NCBI GenBank assembly: GCA_028684935.1
Contig: JAQUEX010000010.1
Span: 1-36,448, forward strand
Direction: 5' to 3'
From: Kiritimatiellia bacterium
Lineage (GTDB): Bacteria > Verrucomicrobiota > Kiritimatiellia > RFP12 > UBA1067
DNA length: 36,448 nucleotides
Part shown: piece after piece, positions 1-7,747 of the stretch
Numbering within the stretch: position 1 is the stretch's first letter
Layout: each line of letters starts with the position of its first letter
Translations under genes and position numbers: made by a program
Notes under the pieces: model-generated
What the model was told of the DNA's origin: nothing
Seen by the model: only the letters and a program-made list of their open reading frames with translations
Database searches by the model: none

Positions 1-734
1 GCGGCACCGACTTCACCGCGCAGATGCTGGCCTTCTGCGAGCGAACCGTCGCAGCGCTGAAAGACAAAAATCTTCACGGCTTCATCTTCAAGGCGCGCTC
101 GCCCTCGTCCGGCCTCTTCCGCGTCAAGCTCTATACCGAGGACGGCAACGCCACCACCCAGTACACCTCGGGACTCTTCGCGCGCGCCTTCACCCGTGCC
201 TTCCCCACGCTGCCGTGCGAGGAGGAGGGACGGCTCAACGATCCCGGCCTGCGCGAAAACTTCATTGAGCGGGTTTTCGCCCTGAAACGCTGGCGTGAAG
301 AGGTCATGGCCGCACCCTCGGTCCGCGGCCTTCAGGAGTTTCATGCGCGTGCCAAGTATCTGCTGATGGCGCATTCACCTGACGGTCTGTCGCAGCTCGG
401 GCGCCTGGCGGCCGGTGCTGCGACGGTCGGCCTGTCGGACACGTTGTCGGCGTATGAAGCGCGCTTTCTCGCAGCGATGGCCGAGCCGGCGACACCGGGC
501 CGGCACGTGAACGTGCTCCAGCACATGCAAGGCTATTTCAGCGAGAACCTCACCCCGCAGGAACGGCAGGAACTGGCGGATGTGATCGACGAGTACGCCC
601 GCGAGCAGGTGCCGCTGATCGTGCCGGTCACGCTTTTCCGCCACTACATCTCCAAATACCAGACCGACTACCTGATGCAGCAGCACTATCTCTACCCGCA
701 TCCGTCAGAGCTTAAGCTGCGCAATCACGCATAG
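1..734 (+). CDS. DUF523-DUF1722 fusion protein (YbgA/TudS-related), 5'-partial
   Basis: The reading frame is open to the left edge (GTDFTAQ precedes the first Met at 24), so the true start lies outside the window. The visible N-terminal part up to about residue 100 resembles the end of DUF523, the family that includes the Fe-S thiouracil desulfurase TudS. The rest matches DUF1722 (YbgA): FHARAKYLLMAHSP, then HVNVLQHMQGYF, then LIVPVTLFRHYISKY, ending in ELKLRN. DUF1722 has no settled function. The DUF523 segment reads SPSSG where TudS-type proteins carry SPSCG, so one cluster cysteine seems to be serine, although fused members may normally have this. The last 10 nt overlap the 3' end of the convergent ccsA gene. 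Confidence 0.88.
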   Translation, partial: GTDFTAQMLAFCERTVAALKDKNLHGFIFKARSPSSGLFRVKLYTEDGNATTQYTSGLFARAFTRAFPTLPCEEEGRLNDPGLRENFIERVFALKRWREEVMAAPSVRGLQEFHARAKYLLMAHSPDGLSQLGRLAAGAATVGLSDTLSAYEARFLAAMAEPATPGRHVNVLQHMQGYFSENLTPQERQELADVIDEYAREQVPLIVPVTLFRHYISKYQTDYLMQQHYLYPHPSELKLRNHA

Positions 735-1510
735 TTGTGCATGCCGGCAAAGAGGCGCGAAAGGTTAATCCAGGTCAGCGTCAGCACGATGAAGAGCAGG
801 CCGATCCAAAGCAGCGCCGCCAGAGCGCGCGGGGCGCGCACGCCGTGTGCCAGGCGTTCATGGAAGTAGCCGGCATAGACCAGCCACGTCGCAAGCGACC
901 ACATTTCTTTGGGATCAAACTGCCAGTAGTGTCCCCAGCAGATCTTCCCCCACAGCGAGCCAAGAAAAAGCCCCAGCGTCAGCAGCACAAAGCCGACTAC
1001 CGCCGTCTGGCGCGAGGCCGTCTCCGCCTGACGCATCCGGTCGCCGGCGACATCCCGCCGGAACAGCGGCAGCGCCATCAGCGCGGCGCGCGCCAGCAGA
1101 ACATACCCGGCCACATAGCTGCCGACGTGCGGAATAAAGAGCGCGCTTTGCAACGCAGGCGGCAGGCGCCGCACCTCCTCGCCGAACACAAAGCCGGCCG
1201 GCACGAGGATCAGCATGCCCAGCAGCGCATCCTGCACCGTCGTATCCAGTCCGTTGCGCCAGCGGCTCCATACGGAAAGCGGCCAGAGCGCCGCCGCCAT
1301 GCACAGGAAAAACTCAAAGAGGTTCTGCATCGGCGGATGGCCGGTATGGAGCCCGCGCCAGGCGACCGACGCGACGGCCGCCACAAAGCCGGTCCCCCAG
1401 AAGGCGTTGCCGATGGCGCGCCAACCGCCGCGGCGCGCGATCACGGTCGCCGCAAAGAGCGTCAGCGTCAGATAGATCAACCCGCCCTGCACGGTCATTT
1501 TCACCATCAT
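725..1510 (-). CDS. ccsA: Cytochrome c biogenesis protein CcsA (ResC-like)
   Basis: This 261-aa polytopic membrane protein belongs to the CcsA/CcmC heme-handling family. It shows the family's tryptophan-rich WWD-type motif as WGHYWQFDPKEMWS at about residues 188-202, preceded by a His in HVGSYVAGYV and by hydrophobic segments throughout. CcsA and ResB together form the System II synthetase, which moves heme across the inner membrane and attaches it to CXXCH apocytochromes. The start overlaps the end of the resB-like gene by 4 nt, showing translational coupling. It is the last gene of the leftward cluster and its stop overlaps the end of the convergent DUF523-DUF1722 gene by 10 nt. No terminator is visible between them. 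Confidence 0.92.
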   Translation of the reverse strand: MMVKMTVQGGLIYLTLTLFAATVIARRGGWRAIGNAFWGTGFVAAVASVAWRGLHTGHPPMQNLFEFFLCMAAALWPLSVWSRWRNGLDTTVQDALLGMLILVPAGFVFGEEVRRLPPALQSALFIPHVGSYVAGYVLLARAALMALPLFRRDVAGDRMRQAETASRQTAVVGFVLLTLGLFLGSLWGKICWGHYWQFDPKEMWSLATWLVYAGYFHERLAHGVRAPRALAALLWIGLLFIVLTLTWINLSRLFAGMHNYA

Positions 1511-2274
1511 GCCGGCACCTCCCCCGCAGACGTCCCCGGGATGCGGAAGATGCGCCAGGCAAAGAACAGAATGCCGGCGAACAGCAGCGTGAACCCGGCA
1601 TACACCAGCCTCAGCCCCGGATCACGAATGACTTGCAGCACCGTGTAGACGATCGGCCGTCCCAGCCGGTCGGTGCTGTGGCCCCAGCTCATCTGATAAA
1701 TGTGATATCCGCGCACAAAAACCGGCTCGTTCACGCGCACGTTGGCCACATAAGGCGGCCGCCCCGGCTCCGTGATCGTGACGCGGCTGCGGTATTCCCG
1801 AACCGGCGCGTCACGGCCGGCATCGCGGTCATCGCTGTTGCGCGCGTAACGCTCAACAAAAAAACGCTCCAAGCGCACCGAGAAGGGAAGCCGCCCCACA
1901 GAGCGGTCGAGCATCGGCCCCTCCCACAGGCGGTCCGACTCCTCACCGTCGACCATCACCATCGATCCGAGGCAGGGGCGGTCGGGCGAGGCATTCCTCA
2001 CCGCGTGGCGGCCCATCAGCCACCCCGCCAGCACACAGGCGCACCCCACATGCAGCAACGCCGAATCGAACCGGCGCCGCAGCACGGCACGTGCGCCAAC
2101 GACACCGAAGAGTAGCACCAGCAGCGCGACGCCGACCTGCATGACCGGCTGCGCCATCCAAGCGCTCGCGCGCTCCGCGCCGGGGAAAGCCAGCGCCACG
2201 GCCCCGAGCGAGAGTGCCCAGCACAACCAGGCGGCAGGAGCCGGACCGGTCCATCTGTTCAAGGCTTTTCTCAC
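1507..2274 (-). CDS. resB: ResB-like cytochrome c biogenesis protein
   Basis: The 255-aa protein has three hydrophobic segments near the N-terminus (roughly 15-35, 45-60, 70-88), a periplasmic domain, and a final transmembrane helix near 220-240. The periplasmic part contains ResB-typical text such as YVANVRVNEPVFVRGYHIYQ followed by SWG, and the last helix follows VLQVIRDPGLRLVYAGF. ResB partners CcsA in System II cytochrome c maturation. The protein is short compared with Gram-positive ResB, so it is a compact version. Both ends overlap neighbours by 4 nt (RidA-like gene upstream, ccsA downstream), so the three genes are almost certainly cotranscribed. Confidence 0.85.
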   Translation of the reverse strand: MRKALNRWTGPAPAAWLCWALSLGAVALAFPGAERASAWMAQPVMQVGVALLVLLFGVVGARAVLRRRFDSALLHVGCACVLAGWLMGRHAVRNASPDRPCLGSMVMVDGEESDRLWEGPMLDRSVGRLPFSVRLERFFVERYARNSDDRDAGRDAPVREYRSRVTITEPGRPPYVANVRVNEPVFVRGYHIYQMSWGHSTDRLGRPIVYTVLQVIRDPGLRLVYAGFTLLFAGILFFAWRIFRIPGTSAGEVPA

Positions 2275-3299
2275 GCCCGTTTCACCGCGTCGACCTCAAG
2301 TTCCACCAGCAGGTCGTCGCGGCAGACATCCGCCTCAACCGTGATGAGCGGCAAGCTTTCTAGGCGGCGCGCACGCAACCATGACTGCCACTCCGTCATG
2401 TAGGCGGCCTTCTTCAGGTACATGACCGCGCGCGTCGCGTCGCGCCAGCCCATGCCGCGCGACACCAGGATCGCCTCGACCACATCCATCGTCAACTGGA
2501 TCTGGCGCGGCACGTCGTCCACGTAGGCCGTCGCGCCGCCCGGCTCGATGCTGGCCGTGCCGGACACCATCAGCGTACGGCACTCCGGCGTGCCGATCTC
2601 TACCGCCCGGCTGAACGAACTGCCGTACTCCAGCGCCGCGCACTGCAAGGGCGACGGGACGGCCTCCACCGTCACGGCGCCGGGCACACGCGGCTTGACC
2701 GCGATGGCGCAGGCGGTGATCGCCGAGCCGCACAGGTTGGCACTGCCGATGCCGGTGCTCGCGGGCACGAGTCCGTCGTAGACCGCGCGCGAACGGAAGA
2801 ACGCGTCGCGCGCGCGGTTGAACGGATCGTACCAGTCGAGAATGCGATCCATGTAGAGCCACGTGCGCGCCACGTCCGCAAAAGTCATGCCGGCATCTGA
2901 GAGCGCGTCTTCAATGCCCTCGAAGACCGCCGTCGTCTGCGCCTCGCGCGACGCGGTCAGGTCAGGCGGCAACACACCGGTGAGCAGACAATACTCGGCA
3001 AAATCGTCATGGTAGGCCACCCCGACCGTGCACCCGTGACGCCGGATCAGCCGCGGCTCCACGCCACCCACCACATACCTCTGGTAGACCGGCGGCAATT
3101 CGCCGCTGCCGCCGCACAGCCAGAGCTGCGGGACGGACGTTCCTTTCGCGCCGACCTCGGCCTGCTGCAACTGCACGCGGCTGCCCCAACCGGTCTGCGA
3201 TACCGCACGCCCGCGGACGGCCTGCGGCACGCCTCGCTCCGCCGACCACGCCCCCATCTCCTGGTGCCGCGTCACACCGCCATGAAAAATTCCCCGCAT
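2271..3299 (-). CDS. RidA/YjgF-fold protein with chorismatase-like two-domain layout
   Basis: The 342-aa protein has a C-terminal YjgF/RidA-like domain beginning around TLMVSGTASIEPGG, with DVVEAILVSRGMGWRDATRAV following. A middle region (TWLYMDRILDWYDPFNRARD, then STGIGSANL) resembles the first RidA-like half of FkbO/Hyg5-type chorismatases. There is no signal peptide, so it is probably cytoplasmic. The start is supported by an AAGGAAGG Shine-Dalgarno just upstream. Single-domain RidA hydrolyses reactive enamines and imines; chorismatases act on chorismate. Membership of the RidA superfamily is well supported, but the substrate is not. The nearby DAHP synthase gene makes a chorismate link tempting. 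It sits between the cytochrome and resB and overlaps resB by 4 nt. Confidence 0.8.
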   Translation of the reverse strand: MRGIFHGGVTRHQEMGAWSAERGVPQAVRGRAVSQTGWGSRVQLQQAEVGAKGTSVPQLWLCGGSGELPPVYQRYVVGGVEPRLIRRHGCTVGVAYHDDFAEYCLLTGVLPPDLTASREAQTTAVFEGIEDALSDAGMTFADVARTWLYMDRILDWYDPFNRARDAFFRSRAVYDGLVPASTGIGSANLCGSAITACAIAVKPRVPGAVTVEAVPSPLQCAALEYGSSFSRAVEIGTPECRTLMVSGTASIEPGGATAYVDDVPRQIQLTMDVVEAILVSRGMGWRDATRAVMYLKKAAYMTEWQSWLRARRLESLPLITVEADVCRDDLLVELEVDAVKRA

Positions 3300-3344
3300 A
3301 CGCCTTCCTTTACGCTTAGATGCCAGACACCGCGTCCGCTCCCC

Positions 3345-5249
3345 TCAGAGCGACAGCACAAATTCCGCCAGCGCGTCGATCTCCTCGTCGTTCAGCTTCT
3401 GTGTCGCACCGTGTGCATCCTGCGGATTGCACCCTTTCAGAAGCTCCTGCATCGTCAGAGCCCGCCCGTCATACAGATACGGTGCCGTGCGCCACACCTC
3501 GACCAGCGTCGGCGTGTCGAATTCGCGTGCCTCTTCGTTGCCGACACCTAGACCGAGGTTATACTTCTTCAAATTGGTGTAGAGCCGTTCGCCGTGGGGC
3601 CCGAGCTTGTCGCCGGGATGGCACTCCGCGCAGCCGGCCCGCTTGAACAGCCGCTCGCCCTGCTTCGCCTTGGCTGAAAGCGCACCCTTGACGCGGCAGG
3701 GACTCACCTCCGGCGTCAGCGACATCGCATAGGCATCCAGGCAGAGCGCGTCTTCCTCCGGACGCACCACAAATTGAATGTGCGTAAGTCCCTTGCGGTT
3801 GCAGGCCTGGAGATCCGGGCGAATACCGGTCACCATCGTCGGCGGCGTCAGATGCGTGTAGATCATGTTTTTGGTCTGCTTGGGGTTGCCGATGCCGTCG
3901 TTCATCAGATCCCAGTTGAGCGCGTCCACGCGACCGTCGGGGTGACAGCTCGCGCAGCTTTGCCAGTGCTGGAAACACATCGCGCCGTCGTTCCACAGCA
4001 TCTCGCCGCGCCGCACGCGATCCTTGCCGAGATCGACCGGCGCACCCAACGCCACCGCAGCCGGCTTCGCGGCCGCATCGCCCAACGGCAAGGCCGCCAG
4101 CGCATCCGCGAAATACAGCGCCGTGTAGACGGTGCCGCCGGCCACCGCCACGCCGCGGGGCCCGTCGCCATCGAGTTTCACGCGACGGCGCACCGTGACC
4201 AGAAAAGAGAGGTCGTTCGGCACATCAGCCGCAGACTTTGTCACCTCGGTGACCTTTTCGTTGCGCGCCGCCTTCTCCAGCCGCGCATGGAATTCAGCGC
4301 GGTCGATCACGCTCAGCTCGCGTGTGCCGGCGTGCGCCACCACCACGTGCTTGCCGTCCGGAGAGACCGCCACCCCCCAGGGATTGGCCGCGCCGAGATC
4401 CACATCATCCAAGAGTGCCGTGTTGACATACGCGCCCGTCTCGCCGTTAAAAACGCTGAGCCCCGCCGTGTTCATCCAGCCGCGCTCAAGCTGCGTCGTC
4501 GGAAGCTGATAGCGGCCGAAGGTGTGGGTGACATAGACGTGTTTGCCGTCCGGTGACGCGCCGACACCGCGTACGCCGGTCGAGCCGTTGGGCAGCAGCA
4601 CATGCTGAACGGCGTGACCGGCCGAGGTGTCTATCACGCTGACCGACGCCGCGACGACCGCGTCGGTGGCGCGGCAGGCCGGGAGCAGGTTCGCCACAAA
4701 CAGGAGGCGGCCGCCGGCGCCGAGCGCCGCCGCATACGGCTCGCGCAGTACGGGCACCGTCGCCTTGACACTCAGCGTGCGGGCATCGAACACCCTGACA
4801 CAGGCGTCGAAGCGGCAGAGCACGTAGAGCGTGGCGCCATCCGGGCTCACCACCGGTGCGAGCGGCGTGTGTCCTGCCGCCGCCTGCACGGCCGGCGTGC
4901 CGTCCGCCGCGAACTTCTGCACGAAGCCCTCGGCACCGCCGCCGGTCACGAAAACCGTTCCGTCCGGCGCCACAGCGACACCGCTCGGGTCCGCTGACCC
5001 CGCCGTCGCGCCGCCGCCGAACATTGAGGACCAAAACCCGCGCGGTCGTGCCGTCTCATTCTTGAGCAGCCACTCGCCCGTGATCTTTGCGCGTCCGAGG
5101 CCCAACACCAGCAGGCGGCCGCCGGTCGCCGACGTCACATAAGCCCGCTGGCCGTCCGGCGTCACGGCCAGACACTCGGGAGAGACATACGAAGCCGCCT
5201 CCGCATACACAGCGATTCCCGCTAACAAACCCGCCACTACTCGCTTCAT
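3345..5249 (-). CDS. Secreted beta-propeller (YVTN-type) di-heme c-type cytochrome
   Basis: The 634-aa protein starts with a signal peptide (MKRVVAGLLAGIAVYAEA) behind a strong GAGGAG Shine-Dalgarno. Residues about 20-400 form beta-propeller repeats marked by phrases such as VTPDGQRAYVTS, VSPDGATLYVL, ASPDGKHVYVTH and VSPDGKHVVVAH. The C-terminal part resembles the cytochrome domains of di-heme peroxidase/MauG relatives, with two heme-attachment sites, CASCH at 432-436 and CAECH at 540-544, and the phrase FDTPTLVEVWRTAPYLYDGRA. It is likely periplasmic and redox active, but the electron donor, acceptor and substrate cannot be read from the sequence. The downstream resB and ccsA genes could supply its heme attachment. 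The gene follows aroF by 98 nt and precedes the RidA-like gene by 45 nt. Confidence 0.9.
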   Translation of the reverse strand: MKRVVAGLLAGIAVYAEAASYVSPECLAVTPDGQRAYVTSATGGRLLVLGLGRAKITGEWLLKNETARPRGFWSSMFGGGATAGSADPSGVAVAPDGTVFVTGGGAEGFVQKFAADGTPAVQAAAGHTPLAPVVSPDGATLYVLCRFDACVRVFDARTLSVKATVPVLREPYAAALGAGGRLLFVANLLPACRATDAVVAASVSVIDTSAGHAVQHVLLPNGSTGVRGVGASPDGKHVYVTHTFGRYQLPTTQLERGWMNTAGLSVFNGETGAYVNTALLDDVDLGAANPWGVAVSPDGKHVVVAHAGTRELSVIDRAEFHARLEKAARNEKVTEVTKSAADVPNDLSFLVTVRRRVKLDGDGPRGVAVAGGTVYTALYFADALAALPLGDAAAKPAAVALGAPVDLGKDRVRRGEMLWNDGAMCFQHWQSCASCHPDGRVDALNWDLMNDGIGNPKQTKNMIYTHLTPPTMVTGIRPDLQACNRKGLTHIQFVVRPEEDALCLDAYAMSLTPEVSPCRVKGALSAKAKQGERLFKRAGCAECHPGDKLGPHGERLYTNLKKYNLGLGVGNEEAREFDTPTLVEVWRTAPYLYDGRALTMQELLKGCNPQDAHGATQKLNDEEIDALAEFVLSL

Positions 5250-5347
5250 TCTGTCTCCTCGTGCGCCGGCAGCTCACCGCCTCCGGCCGCTCGCGTTTAT
5301 TCTCATTTCGTGCGTGCGCCCGTCGGCTGGCGACGCGGCGGGCCCGT

Positions 5348-6157
5348 TTAAACCTCCCGCCCGACCGCCTGGGCGATCGCCCGCAGTTCTTTGACCAAGT
5401 TGTAAAACATCTCCGGCGTCTCGCTCTGGTCGCCGTCGCACAGCGCACGGTCCGGGCACGCGTGCACCTCCATCATCACGCCGTCCGCGCCGCAGGCCAC
5501 CGCCGCGCGCGACATGGCCGGCACCAGCGACGCCTTGCCCGTGCCGTGGCTCGGGTCCACGATGACCGGCAGCCAGGTCCGCTCTTTCAGCAGCGGAACG
5601 GCGCTCAGATCGAGCGTGAAACGCGTCGCGGTCTCGAATGTGCGGATACCACGCTCGCAGAGCACCACGCGCCGCGCGCCGGCGCTCAAGACATACTCAG
5701 CCGCGAATAGATACTCTTGGATCGTGGCGCTCATGCCGCGCTTGAGCAGCACCGGCTTGCCGCAGGCCCCGGCATCGCGCAGCAGGATCGAATTGTGCAT
5801 GTTGCGCGACCCGATCTGCAGCATGTCCGCCACGGCCGAAACGATCGGCAGTTGCGCGGATTCCAAGACTTCGGTCACCACCGGCAGCCCGGTACGCGCA
5901 CGCGCCTCCGCCAGAATCTCGAGACCTTCTTCACACAGGCCTTGAAAGGCGTAAGGCGAGGAGCGCGGCTTGAAAGCCCCGCCCCGCAACATCGCGGCAC
6001 CGGCCTCCTTCACGGCGCAGGCGATCTCGATCATCTGCGTCCGGCTTTCCACCGTGCAGGGGCCGGCGATCAGCACCAACCGCCGACCGCCAAAAACGAC
6101 ATCGCCCACCGACACGGTTCCAGCCCCGGCCCCCACAGTATCTTTGTCGACTATCAT
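5348..6157 (-). CDS. aroF: 3-deoxy-7-phosphoheptulonate (DAHP) synthase, type I-beta
   Basis: This 269-aa enzyme condenses phosphoenolpyruvate and erythrose 4-phosphate, the first step of the shikimate pathway to aromatic amino acids. Family motifs are in order: [13 protein letters not shown] with the metal-binding Cys, [51 protein letters not shown] with a metal His, MMEVH with a metal Glu, and CDGDQS with a metal Asp (usually SDGPQS). It lacks the N-terminal regulatory domain found in some Bacillus-type relatives. There is no strong Shine-Dalgarno before the ATG at 6157. A promoter at 6251-6280 and a palindrome at 6221-6238 lie in the 5' leader. It is the first gene of the leftward cluster, and downstream genes may be read from the same promoter. 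Confidence 0.95.
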   Translation of the reverse strand: MIVDKDTVGAGAGTVSVGDVVFGGRRLVLIAGPCTVESRTQMIEIACAVKEAGAAMLRGGAFKPRSSPYAFQGLCEEGLEILAEARARTGLPVVTEVLESAQLPIVSAVADMLQIGSRNMHNSILLRDAGACGKPVLLKRGMSATIQEYLFAAEYVLSAGARRVVLCERGIRTFETATRFTLDLSAVPLLKERTWLPVIVDPSHGTGKASLVPAMSRAAVACGADGVMMEVHACPDRALCDGDQSETPEMFYNLVKELRAIAQAVGREV

Positions 6158-6220
6158 GGCTTGCTACCACCCACTGACGCGCCAGCGCCCGGCACCGTTC
6201 TTTCATCCCCCGAACGCGCC

Positions 6221-6238
6221 GCAAAGGTGCGCCTTTGC
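6221..6238. repeat. Near-perfect palindrome in the aroF leader
   Basis: GCAAAGG and CCTTTGC arms flank a TGCG centre, giving an 18-nt inverted repeat. It lies just downstream of the predicted aroF transcription start, so it could be an operator or an RNA hairpin in the leader. The arms are seen directly; the role is inferred. Confidence 0.6.
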
Positions 6239-6250
6239 TCATTGCAGATC

Positions 6251-6280
6251 AGTATATCGCAACACCGGTTATCCGCGCAA
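6251..6280 (-). promoter_or_regulatory. Sigma70-like promoter for aroF and the leftward cluster
   Basis: Read on the minus strand, TTGCGC (6280-6275) and TATACT (6256-6251) are separated by 18 nt. The -10 matches five of six consensus bases. The implied start near 6244 gives a leader of about 87 nt before the aroF ATG. Confidence 0.5.
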
Positions 6281-6365
6281 GCGCCGATGCCAATCGCCGT
6301 GTAATCGGTTGGCGGCCGGGGGTGCGGCAGACGAACGCGGGAAATGGCGAAAACGGGGCGGCACA

Positions 6366-6425
6366 GGCTGGTGTACCGACTTCAGTCGGCCTGGCCCGTA
6401 CCAGCCGGCAAAAAGCGGTACACCA
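6366..6425. repeat. Nested inverted repeats with two competing stems
   Basis: TGGTGTACCG (6369-6378) is the exact reverse complement of CGGTACACCA (6416-6425). GGCTGGT (6366-6372) can instead pair with ACCAGCC (6400-6406). A third small palindrome, CCGACT-TC-AGTCGG (6376-6389), lies inside. The first two stems share bases, so they exclude each other. Function is unknown; a dispersed intergenic repeat or a structured RNA are both possible. Confidence 0.6.
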
Positions 6426-6535
6426 ACACGGTCCATGATCCCGCGCAAGATACCTCTTGCCACCGCACCAAACGGGGCCTGGGCAGGGCTAAGGCGGGGA
6501 AACGGCCGATGTGCCGCGCGTCCGGTCTGTGGAGT

Positions 6536-6553
6536 GCGGGAGATTGCTCCCGC
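6536..6553. repeat. Short perfect inverted repeat
   Basis: GCGGGAG (6536-6542) and CTCCCGC (6547-6553) flank an ATTG loop. No T-tract follows on either strand, so it does not look like an intrinsic terminator. It resembles a short extragenic palindrome of a dispersed repeat family, which only a genome-wide search can confirm. Confidence 0.55.
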
Positions 6554-6758
6554 TTTCCAAAGCGGCGGCAGAGACGAACCCCATCCAGAACCACCACCTC
6601 CGTACCGTCGCGAACCCCGATTGGCACCGTTCTGTTTGCTCGCAGCATCGCGCGCCACCCGTCCCATATCCTCCAGCGCCATCGTGATGCGGTAGGCGCT
6701 GGAGACTGGGAGTGAGATGTTGAATCGCACCCACCCGCAAAAACAAGACGTTCCATTA

Positions 6759-6788
6759 ATGACAGCCAGCCCCATTTTATGGTATTAT
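6759..6788 (+). promoter_or_regulatory. Possible sigma70-like promoter for the tadC-like gene
   Basis: ATGACA (6759-6764) and TATTAT (6783-6788) are 18 nt apart in a locally AT-rich patch of an otherwise GC-rich region. The implied start near 6795 lies between the two candidate ATG codons of the next gene and favours the downstream one at 6827. Confidence 0.4.
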
Positions 6789-6826
6789 TAAAGATAATTT
6801 GTGGACTATTTACGAAAGACGTTCCC

Positions 6827-7744
6827 ATGACGGACATCGTGAGTTTTTTGACACAGCTTGCGTGGGCGCTTTGCGCGACAGGTATCGCGTGGTATTGCCT
6901 CAACATTGCACGACAAATCACCTATGTGACGCTGGCGGACGGCCGCCAGCAGGAACGAAAGCTGCCGATCGTTTTCCGGCTGCTGCTGCCGTTCGTGCCC
7001 AACCTCGATGGCCTCGTCGCGCGGCCCGCGTTTGAAAAGGCGCGTGTCACAGCCGACCGGAAACTGGTGGCAGCCGGCTTCGAAGGCTTACTCTCGGGTA
7101 AGGAGTTTCTGGCGCTGAAGCTGCTGATGCCGGTTGTGTGCGGGGCTTTCTGGTTCGCGTTGCTCCGACTGATTTCCGTGCTCAATCCGCAGTCGGAACT
7201 GGCCAAGAACATGACGCTCACGTTCTTGCTGGGCCTCGCCCTTTTTTACTATTTCCCACTGCTCTGGCTGCGGCGCGTGCTGACGGCGCGGCATACCGCG
7301 ATCCAGCGCGCGTTGCCCTTTGTCCTTGACCTGCTCACGCTCTCGGTCGAGGCCGGCATGGATTTCATGAGCGCGCTCCAGCGCAACTGCGAACGGCGCA
7401 AACTGGATGCGCTCAACGAAGAGTTGATCCGCATGACGCGCGAGATTCAGGTCGGCATCCCGCGCCGGACGGCGCTGCGCAACATGGCGCAGCGCGTGGA
7501 TCTCGGCGACCTGCGCTCGGTGGCCCACGCGCTGATCCAGGCGGACGAACTGGGCGTCAGCATCGGCGCCATCCTGCGCATCCAGTCCGACCAGATGCGC
7601 GCGCGCCGCTTCGACCGCGCCGAGAAACTGGCCAACGAAGCGCCGGTGAAAATGCTCGGCCCGCTGATGCTCTGCATCTTCCCGGCTGTCTTCATCATTC
7701 TGCTCGGCCCCATCCTCCAACAAACCCTGAAAAACCTGTTCTAA
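6827..7744 (+). CDS. TadC-like type II secretion system F-domain protein
   Basis: The 305-aa inner-membrane protein has four strong hydrophobic segments (about 5-28, 98-122, 133-156 and 277-300). Between the third and fourth is a GspF/TadC-type cytoplasmic domain with LPFVLDLLTLSVEAGMDFMS and ADELGVSIGAILRIQSDQMR, which are characteristic of TadC. In Tad pilus systems TadB and TadC form the membrane platform driven by the ATPase TadA. No TadA, TadB, pilin or secretin gene is next to it, so it is an orphan here. The frame can also begin at 6779, but the promoter and normal TadC N-terminus favour 6827; the Shine-Dalgarno is weak for both. The FHA gene follows after 3 nt. Confidence 0.85.
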   Translation: MTDIVSFLTQLAWALCATGIAWYCLNIARQITYVTLADGRQQERKLPIVFRLLLPFVPNLDGLVARPAFEKARVTADRKLVAAGFEGLLSGKEFLALKLLMPVVCGAFWFALLRLISVLNPQSELAKNMTLTFLLGLALFYYFPLLWLRRVLTARHTAIQRALPFVLDLLTLSVEAGMDFMSALQRNCERRKLDALNEELIRMTREIQVGIPRRTALRNMAQRVDLGDLRSVAHALIQADELGVSIGAILRIQSDQMRARRFDRAEKLANEAPVKMLGPLMLCIFPAVFIILLGPILQQTLKNLF

Positions 7745-7747
7745 GCT

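Larger units (their letters stand above)
6281..6758. other. Non-coding stretch with inverted repeats
   Basis: About 480 nt lie between two divergent promoters with no convincing gene. Open frames here give proline-, arginine- and glycine-rich translations with no family resemblance and no ribosome binding sites. The segment contains two structured inverted repeats (6366-6425 and 6536-6553), listed separately. Its look is that of decayed or dispersed intergenic repeat material rather than a lost gene. Confidence 0.6.

Noticed and set aside
737-1648. 303-codon open frame on the plus strand
   Set aside because: Opposite ccsA and resB, with Gln/Arg/His-rich translation typical of a shadow frame.
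6269-6775. 168-codon frame (and overlapping ones on both strands) in the intergenic stretch
   Set aside because: No ribosome binding site, no recognised domain, Pro/Arg/Gly-rich, and the frame runs through inverted repeats and the aroF and tadC promoters.
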